Below, piece by piece: positions 1-10,119 of a stretch of 64,000 bases of DNA. The notes beneath the pieces were generated by a model, which did no database searches, was not told where the DNA came from, and saw nothing but the letters and a program-made list of their open reading frames with translations. The DNA is from Capitulum mitella (taxonomy: Eukaryota > Arthropoda > Thecostraca > Pollicipedomorpha > Pollicipedidae), in contig CP099844.1 of the NCBI GenBank assembly GCA_030062745.1, positions 2,323,481 through 2,387,480 of the forward strand, in the 5' to 3' direction. A program made the position numbers and the translations under genes. Position 1 is the first letter of the stretch, and each line of letters begins with the position of its first letter.

Positions 1-25
1 GACCAGTGGGCCGCCGGTGTCGCAG

Positions 26-167
26 GCACATGCCGAGCAGCTACACCGCTCCCGGCCGGACCTGTACAAGGATGACAACCACAAGCCGGAGATGGCGCTG
101 GCACTGACGCCGTTCGAGGCTCTGTGCGGCTTTCGGCCGCTGGAGCAGATCCAGGCCTACCTCACCG
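26..167 (+). CDS. MPI: MPI (mannose-6-phosphate isomerase), first visible exon
   Basis: Internal exon of type I phosphomannose isomerase, the cytosolic zinc enzyme that interconverts mannose-6-phosphate and fructose-6-phosphate and feeds protein glycosylation. The frame reads [20 protein letters not shown] followed by [18 protein letters not shown], and contains the family signature Y-x-D-x-N-H-K-P-E; its Glu is a zinc ligand in known structures. I place the start after the AG at 24-25 because that yields the usual KAHAEQLH-like reading. The pyrimidine tract is poor, so the exon could begin upstream of base 1. The donor GTGCGT at 168 leaves phase 1. Joined to the next exon it gives AYLTAVPEL, which aligns without gaps to the family pattern FLKKVPEF. 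The N-terminal quarter, with the Gln-x-His zinc ligands, lies outside the window. Confidence 0.93.
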
Positions 168-3100
168 GTGCGTGTGAGCAGGTCCTCGCCAACCTCCAGC
201 GGCGGGGCACTCCTACAAGTATTCTATCAGAAACTCGCTACTTAGGTGTTCTTATGGCGAAACAGTGAGAGTGAAGTCAACAGCATAGTGTGTTTCGGTC
301 CTGTGTTTGCACATTGCTCGATCTAACGTTGGTCTTGTTTGCTGTATAGGTTCAGTTCCTGCCTTAAAGCATTGCTTGTGATTTTGCGTGCTGAGCAACA
401 ATCGTTTGATCCCCATATCGGCTTTGATTCGGTTTAAGAACACTTTTCACAAATTTTGAGGTCGTATATGCAAAATGAAGTAGCGCCTCCGATGACCCAT
501 CGTTTACCAAAATAAATTACGTTTTGTTAAGTGGACAGACAATATCTTAGACCTTGTTTTTTTAGGAAAGTTAACAAATAAAAATTCAGGAAGATAATTT
601 GATTTCAAACTTAAAAAATGCTACGAGGCCACGAGGCCAAATATTGACCTCAGAAAAAGTAATAAGCGTTTTTTTTGGATTTCTCAGTTCTTTCTGGTTC
701 TCGCGACTTAAAGGTTTGCTGATGTTGATGTCTTGGTATTGTTTTTATCCGCAATTTTGTAATGGGCTGCATTCGCTGACCCTGGAATGTTAATGACCTC
801 TACGACTTGACCCCGCAACCCGACGGGGCTAAAACTTTCGAAAAACAATCAGTGCATCCAGAAGACCCGATGTATTAGGTCTCAGGTAGCTCTGAGACAT
901 GAGGGTGCTACCCCCTGTGCGATTTGTTTTGGAACGCCTCTAATGGGAATAGTTGCTGATAGTGACAGCGACTAAATTGTTTTCCGGCGTCGTAAATCTC
1001 CTGGATAGAGACCCCATGTGATTGCTAACCCTACGCGACTTTAGAATGGCCAGAGTACACTAAGTCAGCATAAAGACAAAGGTGGTAACTGCTGAAGCCT
1101 GAGCATGCTTCTGCATGTTACTTGCTGATAGAAAAAGAGTTTATATTTGGCTTGAGGCCAAATACCGCAATCTCGATTGGCCCTTTGGTATGCTGTTACG
1201 TTTTCTTCTGATGACGTCTGTTTTGGATGCACGTAAGAGGCTGTGTTATATATATATTCTGTCAAACGCGTGCGTATCCACTGTTGACTTTGGATGACTT
1301 CTGGTGACCTTATCTTGATCTGTGATGGAGCATGTCTGTGATGAAACATGTCTGCTTGTCTGGTCAAAATCTGGGCAGTCGCTTTTTTTACTTGTAACGC
1401 TTGATGTTCGTCGGATTTAGAAGGTTCCCATGAACATCCCGGCTTGACATGGGAGTTCTGGGAATACGCCGACACGGGCTAGGGGACGAAACATCGCGTG
1501 CGACTTTGTCGTTTTAAAGGGGCCTCGGTGTAGAGTAGGAAAAGGCACACATTGGTAAGAAGTAACAGATTACTGGAATGGTCCTCCATTTGAACGCAGA
1601 TCCGTCCACGGCGTTCCATACTAACATTAATTCACTGTGAAAGATAAGCTAACGTTCCGAACTCGGTCACGTCGTACACTCAAGACGGCGTCTTTGATGG
1701 TGCTTAGGCCAGACTGGAACAGTACGCACTTCATTCGGCACATAATAGGCAAGTCAAAGCACAGACAGTGAGCGTAGGTAAGACAGCAGTTAAATAAGTC
1801 GGAAGAGGCGCGCGTTTTACTCATTATTTTATGAAGGAGAGACAGGGGACCCAGTTGCCTTTGTCATAGTTAAAGACGTACTGCTCTCGCGCTGGGATTT
1901 TGTTTTTTCCGCATGTTCTTTTTTAACTTGTCCCTAAGTTTGCGTTTCCTGGAAATCCTACCCGCGACTTCTGGATTCCACAGAAGCATGTCTAATAAGT
2001 CTGTGACATTATCAAAATTTACCACTTGCCTCAGTCTGGACAGGTAAGTTCTACATATTATTTATTTTTAGGTAAAGGTAATTGTATTTATTTGTTTTCC
2101 CGATGTAAGTTTCATAAATCAGGACAGGAAGCAGTTGAGATGCTCTTCAAAACCGCCGGAAGTTTTCCATATCTCAGTCGTGGTCACAACTTTCATTTCC
2201 CAGTATGACGTAGTTAGCTTTTTGATTTCAGTCCGATCATAAAGTGTGTGCCAAAGACACAAATGACACCGGAAAAGTCTGAATGAATTGAAAGGGATGA
2301 AAAGTATTTCCCTGTATGCTTTTTTAGTGCGCGATTAATCTTCACAATTCATTATAATCACACTAGATTATTGAAATCGGCACGGTAGAACAGGAAGAGA
2401 TTACTAACAGAATCAAAGTTTGCCTGATAAATGAAAAATGTAGGTGCGGGGTGGTTTAACTGAATGCCGAACACCCTCAGTCTGCTGGCTCATAAAGAAG
2501 CATTTGCAGAGACGAAGTTTTTGGAGTATAGAAGCCTAAAAGGAACGTTTAGCGTTGTAAAAAGACCGCATATTGCGGTATAAATTGGCATATCTTCGTC
2601 AGTGAAGCCGTTTTCCCCAATGGAAGAGGAGTGGGGATTTCATTTTTTTTCCATTTTTTCCAATCTCGTCCTTTTGTCGTGAAATGTAAAGGCTTATACA
2701 ATGTAGAACGATTTTTGTTTTCATCATTCTGTGGATAAACTTAATAAGCAACCGAGTAACGTGTCAATACGGAGTCGTATAATTTCTGGAAATGTCTTGA
2801 GGCTAAGCAACGACATGGAAAATAGGGATCAAAATTGATAATCTTAACCTTGCATGTCTGAAAACGGAAAGGTTGTGCATATCCTTTTTATTGCTTTTCT
2901 TGTGACGCCACGAATGCGATAGTAAGTGTTTCAGATAAACGTCAGTTCACACTATAAACATTCGTTTGATCCCTAGTTCTATCAGTCCTGACCCTACGGA
3001 TTAGCAGGTGTCAAAGACAGCCGAAAAGCTGCCAACGGATTCCGATCGAAAACCACCATACGAAATCAACGCTTACCTTAGAGAAAACATTAGCGGACAG

Positions 3101-4337
3101 GGAGACCATTTTTGCTGGCTGGATGCCAAAGACAGGGGCTCCGTTACAAGTGTTCGTCTGGGGGAGCGGGCCGTTTGGCCTTCCCCGAGGTTACTCCGTC
3201 ATTCGCATTGCAAATCAAGCCTCCCTGAAGTGAAGCCAATATTGATTTATCGTCAGATTTCGGCAATTTTATTTTATGCGCTTGGGCAAAAAGTATACAG
3301 ACTCGTGGCATAAGACTAGCTATCATCTAAATTTCAGCTAACCATCTCCCGCCGATGAAAATGTTGAGGGGAGACCACCACTCTCCTTTGGTGAAGACAG
3401 TGGCTTGAGAAGAAGCTTACCTGTTGAGGAAAGAATGGCTCAGTGGTACGATCCGAATCTTTGGCGAGAATGCTGCCTTGCCACATGTCTTGTAGATATG
3501 TCTCCAGTCGCCTGATTTTGCGCCAATTCGTCACTGGTTTAATAAACAAACGGTTGATTTTAGGTCAACAAATTGAAACTGTATCGCGTAACTGAAACGT
3601 CTGACTCATGTATCATCATTGGAAGAAAGTAAACCTTGTGCTCCTCATTCACCTCATGCAACGCATGTCATCGACCTAGCGAAACGAAGCTGGAAACACA
3701 CAGAAATAGCCGCCCCTCCAGCGCTGCTCCGCTCCTTCGGCCTCGTATGAGCCCTTTGCCGGTTAGCGTCGTATTGAAAGAGACGATACCAAGATCTCAG
3801 CAGGCTTCCCTGTCACAGAGCCGCCATAGTCGTTTTGTGGCAGTGTATGTTGATGTAGAGAAATGTGCCATTGTCTTGCTTAAATCAGTCGAACCGTTTC
3901 ACAAAAGTGAATCGTGTGATGAGCACTGTAGCACCCAAAACGAAAAAGAACGCAAGTTATGGGCAAAAACGGACCGAGCCCTAGTCGTCATCATTTCAAC
4001 TGCGGAGCTCTGTGCGTGAAATCAGTATGTAATGTGTGCAGTGATGCCTGACACCTTCGTCTACCATGTGCACAGGTACCTGACACGATTGTGTACTGTT
4101 TTCAGTAGCACCCGTCACCTGTGTTTTTGTGCAGCAGTGCCTGACACTAAATTGTGCTGCCAGCAGCAGTACCGAGTACCATGTGCTTTATCTTCAGAGG
4201 TGCCTGACATTGCGACTCGTCTGCCACTGCACCTGACAGTACACATGTACAGCTGTGCCTGACAGTATGCTCTGGCTGCAGCGATGCCTGACAATACGTT
4301 CTCTGCAGCTGTGCCTGATGGTACGCTCTGTCTGCAG
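168..4337 (+). other. MPI intron 1
   Basis: About 4.2 kb between the first two visible MPI exons, bounded by GTGCGT and CTGCAG. I see no recognisable coding sequence or classified transposon from 168 to about 4030. The open frames there are under 140 codons, overlap one another on both strands, and have no family motif. The last 300 bp form a minisatellite, listed separately. Confidence 0.75.
4032..4337 (+). repeat. Minisatellite running into the MPI splice acceptor
   Basis: About ten degenerate units of 26-35 bp. Each carries a core close to TGCCTGACA preceded by a CAG or CTGCAG and followed by a pyrimidine/TG-rich spacer. Cores lie near 4049, 4080, 4112, 4140, 4174, 4203, 4234, 4259, 4288 and 4314. 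The final unit supplies the polypyrimidine tract and AG of the true acceptor at 4336-4337, and exon bases CTGTACCAGAG align with the unit core CTGTGCCTGAC. The array therefore looks like repeated duplication of the intron-exon junction, leaving decoy acceptors at about 4276 and 4308. Confidence 0.75.
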
Positions 4338-4517
4338 CTGTACCAGAGTTGGTGGCCGCTGTGGGTGAGGAGCCGGTCGGCCGCCTGTTGTCGGCCGACC
4401 CCACCGATCCGGCGTCCGGCCGCCGGCTCAAGGAGTGCCTGTTGGCGCTGCTGAGCCGCCAGCCGACCGAGGTGGCGCAACATCTGGACGCCCTGGTGTC
4501 TCGCCTGCGTACCCAAG
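4338..4517 (+). CDS. MPI: MPI, second visible exon
   Basis: Encodes AVPELVAAVGEEPVGRLL through ECLLALLSRQPTEVAQHLDA to LVSRLRTQ, the helical insert of type I phosphomannose isomerases between the NHKPE signature and the QYPGD segment. This part is variable in the family, so identity rests on frame continuity and position. The acceptor is CTGCAG ending at 4337 and the donor is CAAG/GTGGCC at 4518. The exon enters and leaves in phase 1, matching its neighbours. It is strongly GC-rich against the flanking intron. Other frames here stay open only because of this composition. Confidence 0.9.
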
Positions 4518-5212
4518 GTGGCCTGGTTGGGCTAACGACACCGTTCATCACTGTTCTTCATTCGGTTTGATGCCTCCTGGATGTGGCAGACTTCTAACCA
4601 AATTTTGGGCAGTTCTTAGAGATGGGAGGGTGGATCATTGGGATTAGTGGTACGAATTCGCGGTATTGTCGTTATTGATAATTTCGGAAGACGTCATACA
4701 ACAATGTCATACAACAGGTGCCCGATCTCTGGAAGTCTTTTAATTCTCAGGGCTCGATAATTTCGTACTGAACTGGGTATATCCGCCCCCGTTTTCCTTT
4801 GCTAAGTCAGTGGCATTCCCCTCGCACTTTATTGGGAACAGTTTGTTGATGGTCGTGAGCCAGCCCTGTGTTTGTGTACAGATACTACTTGCGGTGCCGT
4901 CACTTTGAAAAGACATTTAGTATGAACTGGCCATATGCTTTCTGGTGAGACATTGTGGAAACTACAAATGGGGGATAATGGTACTGGGCGTCAAAGAATC
5001 AAAGGCTTAATGCGCAGAAGTTTCAGACGAAGCGCAGTAAGCAAGCATACTGGTAAACATACCCAGAATATGGATTACGTACACATCCATCCCCACAATA
5101 CGACCGGGATTGTGTGAGAATGATCTGATCTGAATGATGATCCCGTCTGTTTAAGTCAAGGCCCAAACGATATATAAAATCGTGGGTTTGGCATACGTGC
5201 TTACATACATAC

Positions 5213-5216
<4 letters not shown>

Positions 5217-5263
<47 letters not shown>
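5217..5263. repeat. (AT)n microsatellite
   Basis: About 22 uninterrupted AT dinucleotides preceded by TACATACATACGTACATA. Frames through it that read as alternating Tyr/Ile are artefacts of the repeat. Confidence 0.97.
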
Positions 5264-5266
<3 letters not shown>

Positions 5267-5425
5267 CTTGGCAATACCTTGTCATTGAGACATGTTTCGG
5301 CAAAGATCAAGGAGTATTTCGTTTTCACAAATTCCTTGGAACATTGTTCGAGTTTCCGGATGACCTTTTGTACATAATCAGGTAAAGAGTAAATCAATCG
5401 TCCTACAGGATAAATAACTGTTAAA

Positions 5426-5453
5426 CGTTTCGGATACCATAATCTGTCGTCAG
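5426..5453 (-). other. Hammerhead-ribozyme-like motif, possible Penelope 3' end
   Basis: On the minus strand the sequence has CTGACGA, a short potential stem (GAT/ATC around a 6-nt loop), then CGAAACG. This is the conserved core order (CUGANGA, stem II, GAAA) of minimal hammerhead motifs known from Penelope-like elements. It lies about 770 bp downstream, in the same orientation, of the minus-strand Penelope reverse transcriptase fragment, where such an element's terminal repeat would fall. Stem II is only 3 bp and stems I and III were not verified, so activity is doubtful. Confidence 0.4.
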
Positions 5454-6075
5454 AACAAGAATGTCACGGGTATAAGCAAGCATGCACTGGAAAAAAGGAT
5501 ATCACGTGATACACACATGTGATTAGTGAAGAGTTGTAACTTTCGGCGAGAAGGATGAACAGGAAATGCAACTAAGCAAGAAGTTTTAAAACGTCCACAG
5601 AATTTTGCGGTCGATTTGGATCTGGGTTTTGGTCCCTTATGAACATGGCGTCAGAAATCGTCAGTTTTCTGCTTTGTGTACAGTATTTTGTAATAGAAAT
5701 GCTGTCCACGAGATCGTGTCGCCAAAGTCTGAAATGATGAGTTGTTTCGGTGTGAATTTTAGGCGCCCCTTCCCAAAGATGCATAGTGGTACGGCGCGAT
5801 AAGATTACTGTTGTTACACCAGTATAAGTCCCATTGTTACGAAGTCTGCAGTCTTCGTTTTGACATTGACATTTGTAGACGGTATTGGTGCTTTTCAGTT
5901 TGCCGTGCCCAACAGATAAGCTGTTTCTGATAACTAAGTTGTTAACTTTTGAGTTACTGAAATAGTCAGATGAATTTCGCTATTTCGCTCTACACATTTA
6001 ATGTAACTATTATTGATGTCCTTTAAAACACTCTCATGTATCGTGTAGCTTGTGGTCATTTGGTTTTTGTGATAC

Positions 6076-6655
6076 ATTTCGATGTCCCTTTGGATACATT
6101 TAGTCATTTCTCTGTGGTTGTTTCTCGCGTCGTGAAGTCATATATTTCCTTGTCAGTAACTTGATTTGAATAGCCATTATTCACTAGTGTCTATTTTATA
6201 CGAGTCATTTCCTCAGATTAGAGTTGCCAGGTTGAGCCGGTCTTGAAGGATCTTCTGAGGAACGACTTTATTGTACTTAATCGGTATCTTTTTGGGCATT
6301 CAATCTGTGCATTGAAACAGATGCCTCCATCAGTTGGCTTACGATCTACAGAAGTTATGAATGAGCCTGAAGTAGCATCAACATAAACATCTAGAAAAGG
6401 AAGCATGTTGTTTACGCTGTCTTCAGTTGTAAATGTTATGACAGAACTCCCTTCCAGCCTTGATTTCAAGATATTTTATTGCTGAGCACTACTTACATCA
6501 ACAAATATGTCATCCACATAGAAGCAATAGATATTTGAATTGGCATCACATTCATCAAGGACTTTGTTCTGCATAACGCTCATGTTTTATAATAAATGTT
6601 GATGTCCCTTTAGTTAAATTTACGCTCATTTCTCTGTGTTTTTTTCGTTTCGTGC
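6076..6655. repeat. Short direct repeats flanking the Penelope fragment
   Basis: Bases 6076-6140 and 6597-6655 share a direct repeat of about 60 bp (core GATGTCCCTTT, then CATTTCTCTGTG and a TTTCG-rich tail). The Penelope RT fragment lies exactly between them. They may be an internal duplication of the element or a rearrangement scar. Identity is about 75% by eye. Confidence 0.5.
6218..6590 (-). pseudogene. Penelope-like element reverse transcriptase fragment
   Basis: Read leftward from 6590 the frame gives YCFYVDDIFVDVSSAQ, which contains the YVDD catalytic motif of the palm. After an interruption near 6475 it resumes with LEGSSVITFTTEDSVNNMLP, FLDVYVDATSGSFITSVDRK and PTDGGICFNAQIECPKRYRL. 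The LPFLDV, RKPT and CPKRYRL blocks are characteristic of Penelope-like RTs just downstream of the catalytic motif. The N-terminal fingers and the GIY-YIG domain are missing here. It is a truncated, immobile copy inside an MPI intron. Confidence 0.85.
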
Positions 6656-7060
6656 CCCTGAAAACGCTTCCAATCATTTGAATTCACTCTTTTTCTAAAA
6701 TTCCATTTTACGGCTGTTGTGATGTAGGGTACGCGCACTGACATCGTAAGTCATAGCTCCGCGACCCGACCTGATAATAAGCTGAAATTTGGCACGCAGG
6801 TAGAGGGCATTCTTCTACGTCATGTATATTCCGGGTTTTGCGTTTGAAAAAAGATATTACTGTGGTACAAAATTTTGACTTTTGATCTTGAACTGACTTT
6901 GTGAAGTGGCCTGAAATGAACAAAGTTGTATGTGTATGCTTGTTCAGGTGTTTACCTACGCTTCCATATAAAGTTTGAAGTTCTATTTTAAAAATGCTTT
7001 TTGGCGGACATTTTCCTTTCACCCTCAGCGAGGCCGAAAATGGCCTGAGGTGACGGACTC
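6655..7060 (-). repeat. Family A fragment, inverted and diverged
   Basis: Reverse complement of the interior of family A (full copies at 22.2, 24.5, 36.2 and 47.9 kb). Shared blocks include the CAGTGCGCGTACCC segment, TCAGCTT followed by TATCAGGTCGGGTC, and the GGAAAATGTC segment. Both termini are absent. It is more diverged than the four full copies, so probably older. Confidence 0.8.
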
Positions 7061-7359
7061 CACTGACATCCTTGGGACGTGCAACAACAGGAGACATCCC
7101 CAAATTCGGGGAAGTGCGTTTATCAATGAATTCACCCCAGCCCTAAACAAAGAGTCGAACTCGTGAACAACCCAAGAACTACGGGATATTGGGTGATAAG
7201 TACTGTTGATGTAATTGTATTTGTGATTGTATCTGTGGCTATGTGATCATTAAGTAAGGGATGATTTGCTTTCTCTGTGTTAAAAGATGCGATTGTGATG
7301 CAGTTGTACAAGTTGTCTCTAAAAACTCGAAACTGATAATTTGCGCCATTTAGTATACT

Positions 7360-7388
7360 CTGATGATGAAACGTAATGCCGAAACGTT
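7360..7388 (+). other. Hammerhead-like / retroelement 3'-end motif
   Basis: Reads CTGATGA, 14 nt, then GAAACGTT, followed 20 bp later by AATAAA. This matches the CTGATGA...CGAAACGTT motif common near the 3' ends of Penelope-like and some LINE elements. I cannot form a convincing stem II between the two cores, so this is a relic motif rather than a supported ribozyme. Confidence 0.3.
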
Positions 7389-7542
7389 AGACTGAGATGT
7401 CGAGGAATAAATGAGTGATTTTATACGAGCAATTTTTAACCTAAGTGGTACTGCGAAAACAAAGGTTAGAAACCTTGGGCGATGTTTTAAAAAGCTTAAT
7501 AATCCGTAATTATGGGTCCCTTTCAGTTAATAAATAAGTATC

Positions 7543-7549
<7 letters not shown>

Positions 7550-7591
<42 letters not shown>

Positions 7592-7606
7592 ATGTGTGTG
7601 TGTGTC
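7550..7606. repeat. (TA)n-(TG)n compound microsatellite
   Basis: About 17 TA dinucleotides followed by TG repeats with one interruption. Frames across it are artefacts. Confidence 0.96.
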
Positions 7607-8399
7607 CATATATCCATTGAAAACAACAGCTTGTTGGATTTTGATGACCTTTTTGGACAGGTTTTCGATCTTTCGTGTAGTTTCCGCTGTTTCTGGTTTG
7701 TGCTTGCTAAAGATGGTTCCAGTATCATAACATTGAGAAGGAAAGTTAACACATAATTCACATTTTTCAGCGCTTTGCCCTGCTTGTAACGTTTCGTCCT
7801 ATTTTCTTCCTACTTAAGAACATTTTCAAGAATGAAGTGAGACAGTTGACTGAGAAACGTTTCCAAAAATGATTTCAAAAATCTAAAAAAATGACCATCT
7901 CCCTGGCCCATGAAAATTTCAATTTATTGAGAAAAATGGCACAAAAATGGCATGTATTCCCCTGCCGATCGTGAGCAAAACCACTCAGAGAGACGAAGTC
8001 AACTCGGGAATGCTACAGCTGACTAGCACTTTGCATTGATACTAGTATTTTGAAGATTGGGTGTATCGTTGACCTTCCAGGTGAAGCCATAGGTGAGATA
8101 TTTGGTGGTTTTCAGTAGTTTTTTTAGTTGTTTTTGCTCCAGTAGCTACAAATGGTTTCACATCAGTCCACAAGGTACTAAAAGAGAATTCTTACATAAT
8201 CTCAAATCGATTGACACCCCATACGATACATACTGATGCTAAGGTTATGAGGTAGGTCAAGTCATGGTGTTGCCGTCATTTTTGGGGATCCCAAGCGAAA
8301 CCCCAGGTGTCTAAATTTGGCGCGATGTGGGATAAAAATGAGCGCTGACTTCAAATTCAGCGACAGGAATTACCTTTGGAGGACTCGAACGCCCGAATC

Positions 8400-9725
8400 G
8401 CATGATGCATTGGTTACGGGTCAGGCCATGTCAGCATGCTTGTTCCCATTTTTGTAAACCCCAAACGGGCTCCAAATTTCAAATATTGGGTGCTCAGGGA
8501 CAGAAATTGGTGCTGAAATGGAATTCAGCGACCAAGATGATCTGATGACCCTGAGTGCTCCTGGCGCTCAAAAACGTCACTCGAGGACATCGGAGGTAGC
8601 TGGAGGATAATGATCGCGAAATGGTCAACTTTACGTCAAAATGCATGCTTTACAGGCATTTTGGGGTCGTCAGTTCATGCGTTTAAACGATACGACTTCG
8701 CAGAGGTTGACAGGAAACCATTTTTCAGCGTATAAACAGGTCTGATACGTAGTACATATGAGATAGTGAAACCCGTACGTAGTGGTTTTTCCCGCTTTTT
8801 ACTTGATAAGTGCTCCTTTCGACAGCTTTGCATTGGTCATGCGATAATACTCTGTTTCTCGAATGAGGCACTGCACCTCAGCATCAGGTATCGGGCCTGA
8901 GCTGAGCTGAGCTGAGGCACTGCACTCAGCTCAGCATCAGTAGAGAAGCGTCTAGACAGTCTTATTTGACTTGAATGGCTCTTCCTGCGCTGTCGTTCAC
9001 ACAGCTAATGTTCCGTAAGGTGCCCCACCCCTCCCCCGAAAATAGAAAGGAAAAGTCCTTTTTTTATTTTTCTGTCACTTCAACATTTTTTTGAGAAACA
9101 TCCTGAAAACGGTTTCCAAAAATCCAAAAAGACGGCCATTTTCAAGGTGTTCAGTGAACATCGAGCACGTGAACGACCACGCATAGACATCAAACTTATG
9201 CAAGATTGTCTAGACGGCTTTCGAGATGACGCTGAGGTGCAGTGCCTCGTCCAAACAATATAGTGCAATCGCATGACCAATCCATAGCTGTTGAAAGGAG
9301 AACTCATGAAGTGAAAAACGTTGCGACTATGTACGGGTCTCACTATGTCTCATATGGAATACGTCTTGTATGTGTCTATGTCCCCAATAAATGATTTTCT
9401 GTCAACTTCTGCGAAATTGTATGGTGAGAATGCATGAAATGATTCATGAAACATGAACTCAGAATGCCTGCAGAAGCATTCTTGTTAAAATGAAGCTGAC
9501 CTTTTCCGGGTCGTTGTCTTTGGGTGACCTCAGATGACCTCGAGTGGCCTCTTTTTAGCGGCAGGATCATTCGGGGGTAATTTTGGTCACCGAATTCGAT
9601 TTCGGCGCCAATTTCTACCTCCGGCACCCCAGATTTGAAGATTTGGGGCCCATTTGGGGTTCACAAAAATATGGACAAACATGCTGATCTGACTGGACCC
9701 GCGACCGGTGGATCATGCTTTTCGT
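8400..9725. repeat. 1.3-kb imperfect palindrome (inverted duplication)
   Basis: Left arm about 8400-9022 and right arm about 9150-9725 are reverse complements at roughly 75% by eye, around a spacer of about 130 bp. Matched landmarks are GAGGCACTGCACCTCAGC (left about 8863, right about 9246 on the opposite strand), the GTCTAGACA block, ATTGGTCATGCGAT and TCGCAGAGGTTGACAG. The outer left edge has a tRNA-like B-box on the minus strand (GTTCGAGTCC near 8382-8391). No ORF of note lies inside. It could be a foldback-type element or a rearranged pair of repeats. Confidence 0.8.
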
Positions 9726-9877
9726 GCTTCGTCTTACTTTCAGCACTGCAAAACCTCTACAGCCATCCCACTCATTAATGATCAGCCACGATCCTGCCCA
9801 TGTGTTTGTGGAACAGAGCTAAGCTGTGTAAGCCGCTTGTTTTGTACACTGATGATTGGCAAAGTACCACTGGGAAA

Positions 9878-10075
9878 TTATCTCGACTGTTGTGAGCCGC
9901 CTGCGGTCTCTACTGCGCGCAGGTATGGTCGTGATTGATGTGAGCCTGTTCCTAGTGAGGGTGGTGATTTCTCGTTCGCGCGTGTTTGTCTTGGGGACCC
10001 CTGTTGCAGATCCATGGTCAAGCGCCGACTGAGAATCGTAGTTGCCAAACTGATGTAGTGGACCTGCCGGGCCAC
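9878..10075 (-). pseudogene. Penelope-like GIY-YIG endonuclease fragment
   Basis: The minus-strand frame reads VHYISLATTILSRRLTMDLQ then QGSPRQ. This corresponds to the Penelope GIY-YIG block YIG-x-TTTTLSRRLTMHLQ, with the second half of the GIY-YIG motif eroded (YIS for YIG). The 40 or so residues after QGSPRQ show no homology I can see. It lies head-to-head with the plus-strand Penelope fragment that starts about 50 bp to the right. Confidence 0.8.
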
Positions 10076-10119
10076 GCAGTCCCCGGCTAAGCTCCGGATA
10101 CCAGGGAGGAGGTTACAAA

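Noticed and set aside
17-268. MPI exon extended to base 268
   Set aside because: Frame after 167 ([13 protein letters not shown]) does not match MPI, while splicing at 168 gives gap-free alignment with the next exon.
4115-4551. Minus-strand frames of 133-134 aa across the minisatellite and MPI exon
   Set aside because: They are antisense to a confirmed exon and a tandem repeat, and have no motif.
5023-5397. Open frames on both strands with Tyr-Ile runs across the AT microsatellite
   Set aside because: Alternating Tyr/Ile is the translation of (TA)n; the same happens at 7510-7761 and 12369-12560. No coding evidence.
8378-8430. Functional tRNA gene on the minus strand
   Set aside because: Only a B-box-like GTTCGAGTCC and a loose upstream match; acceptor and anticodon arms do not pair.
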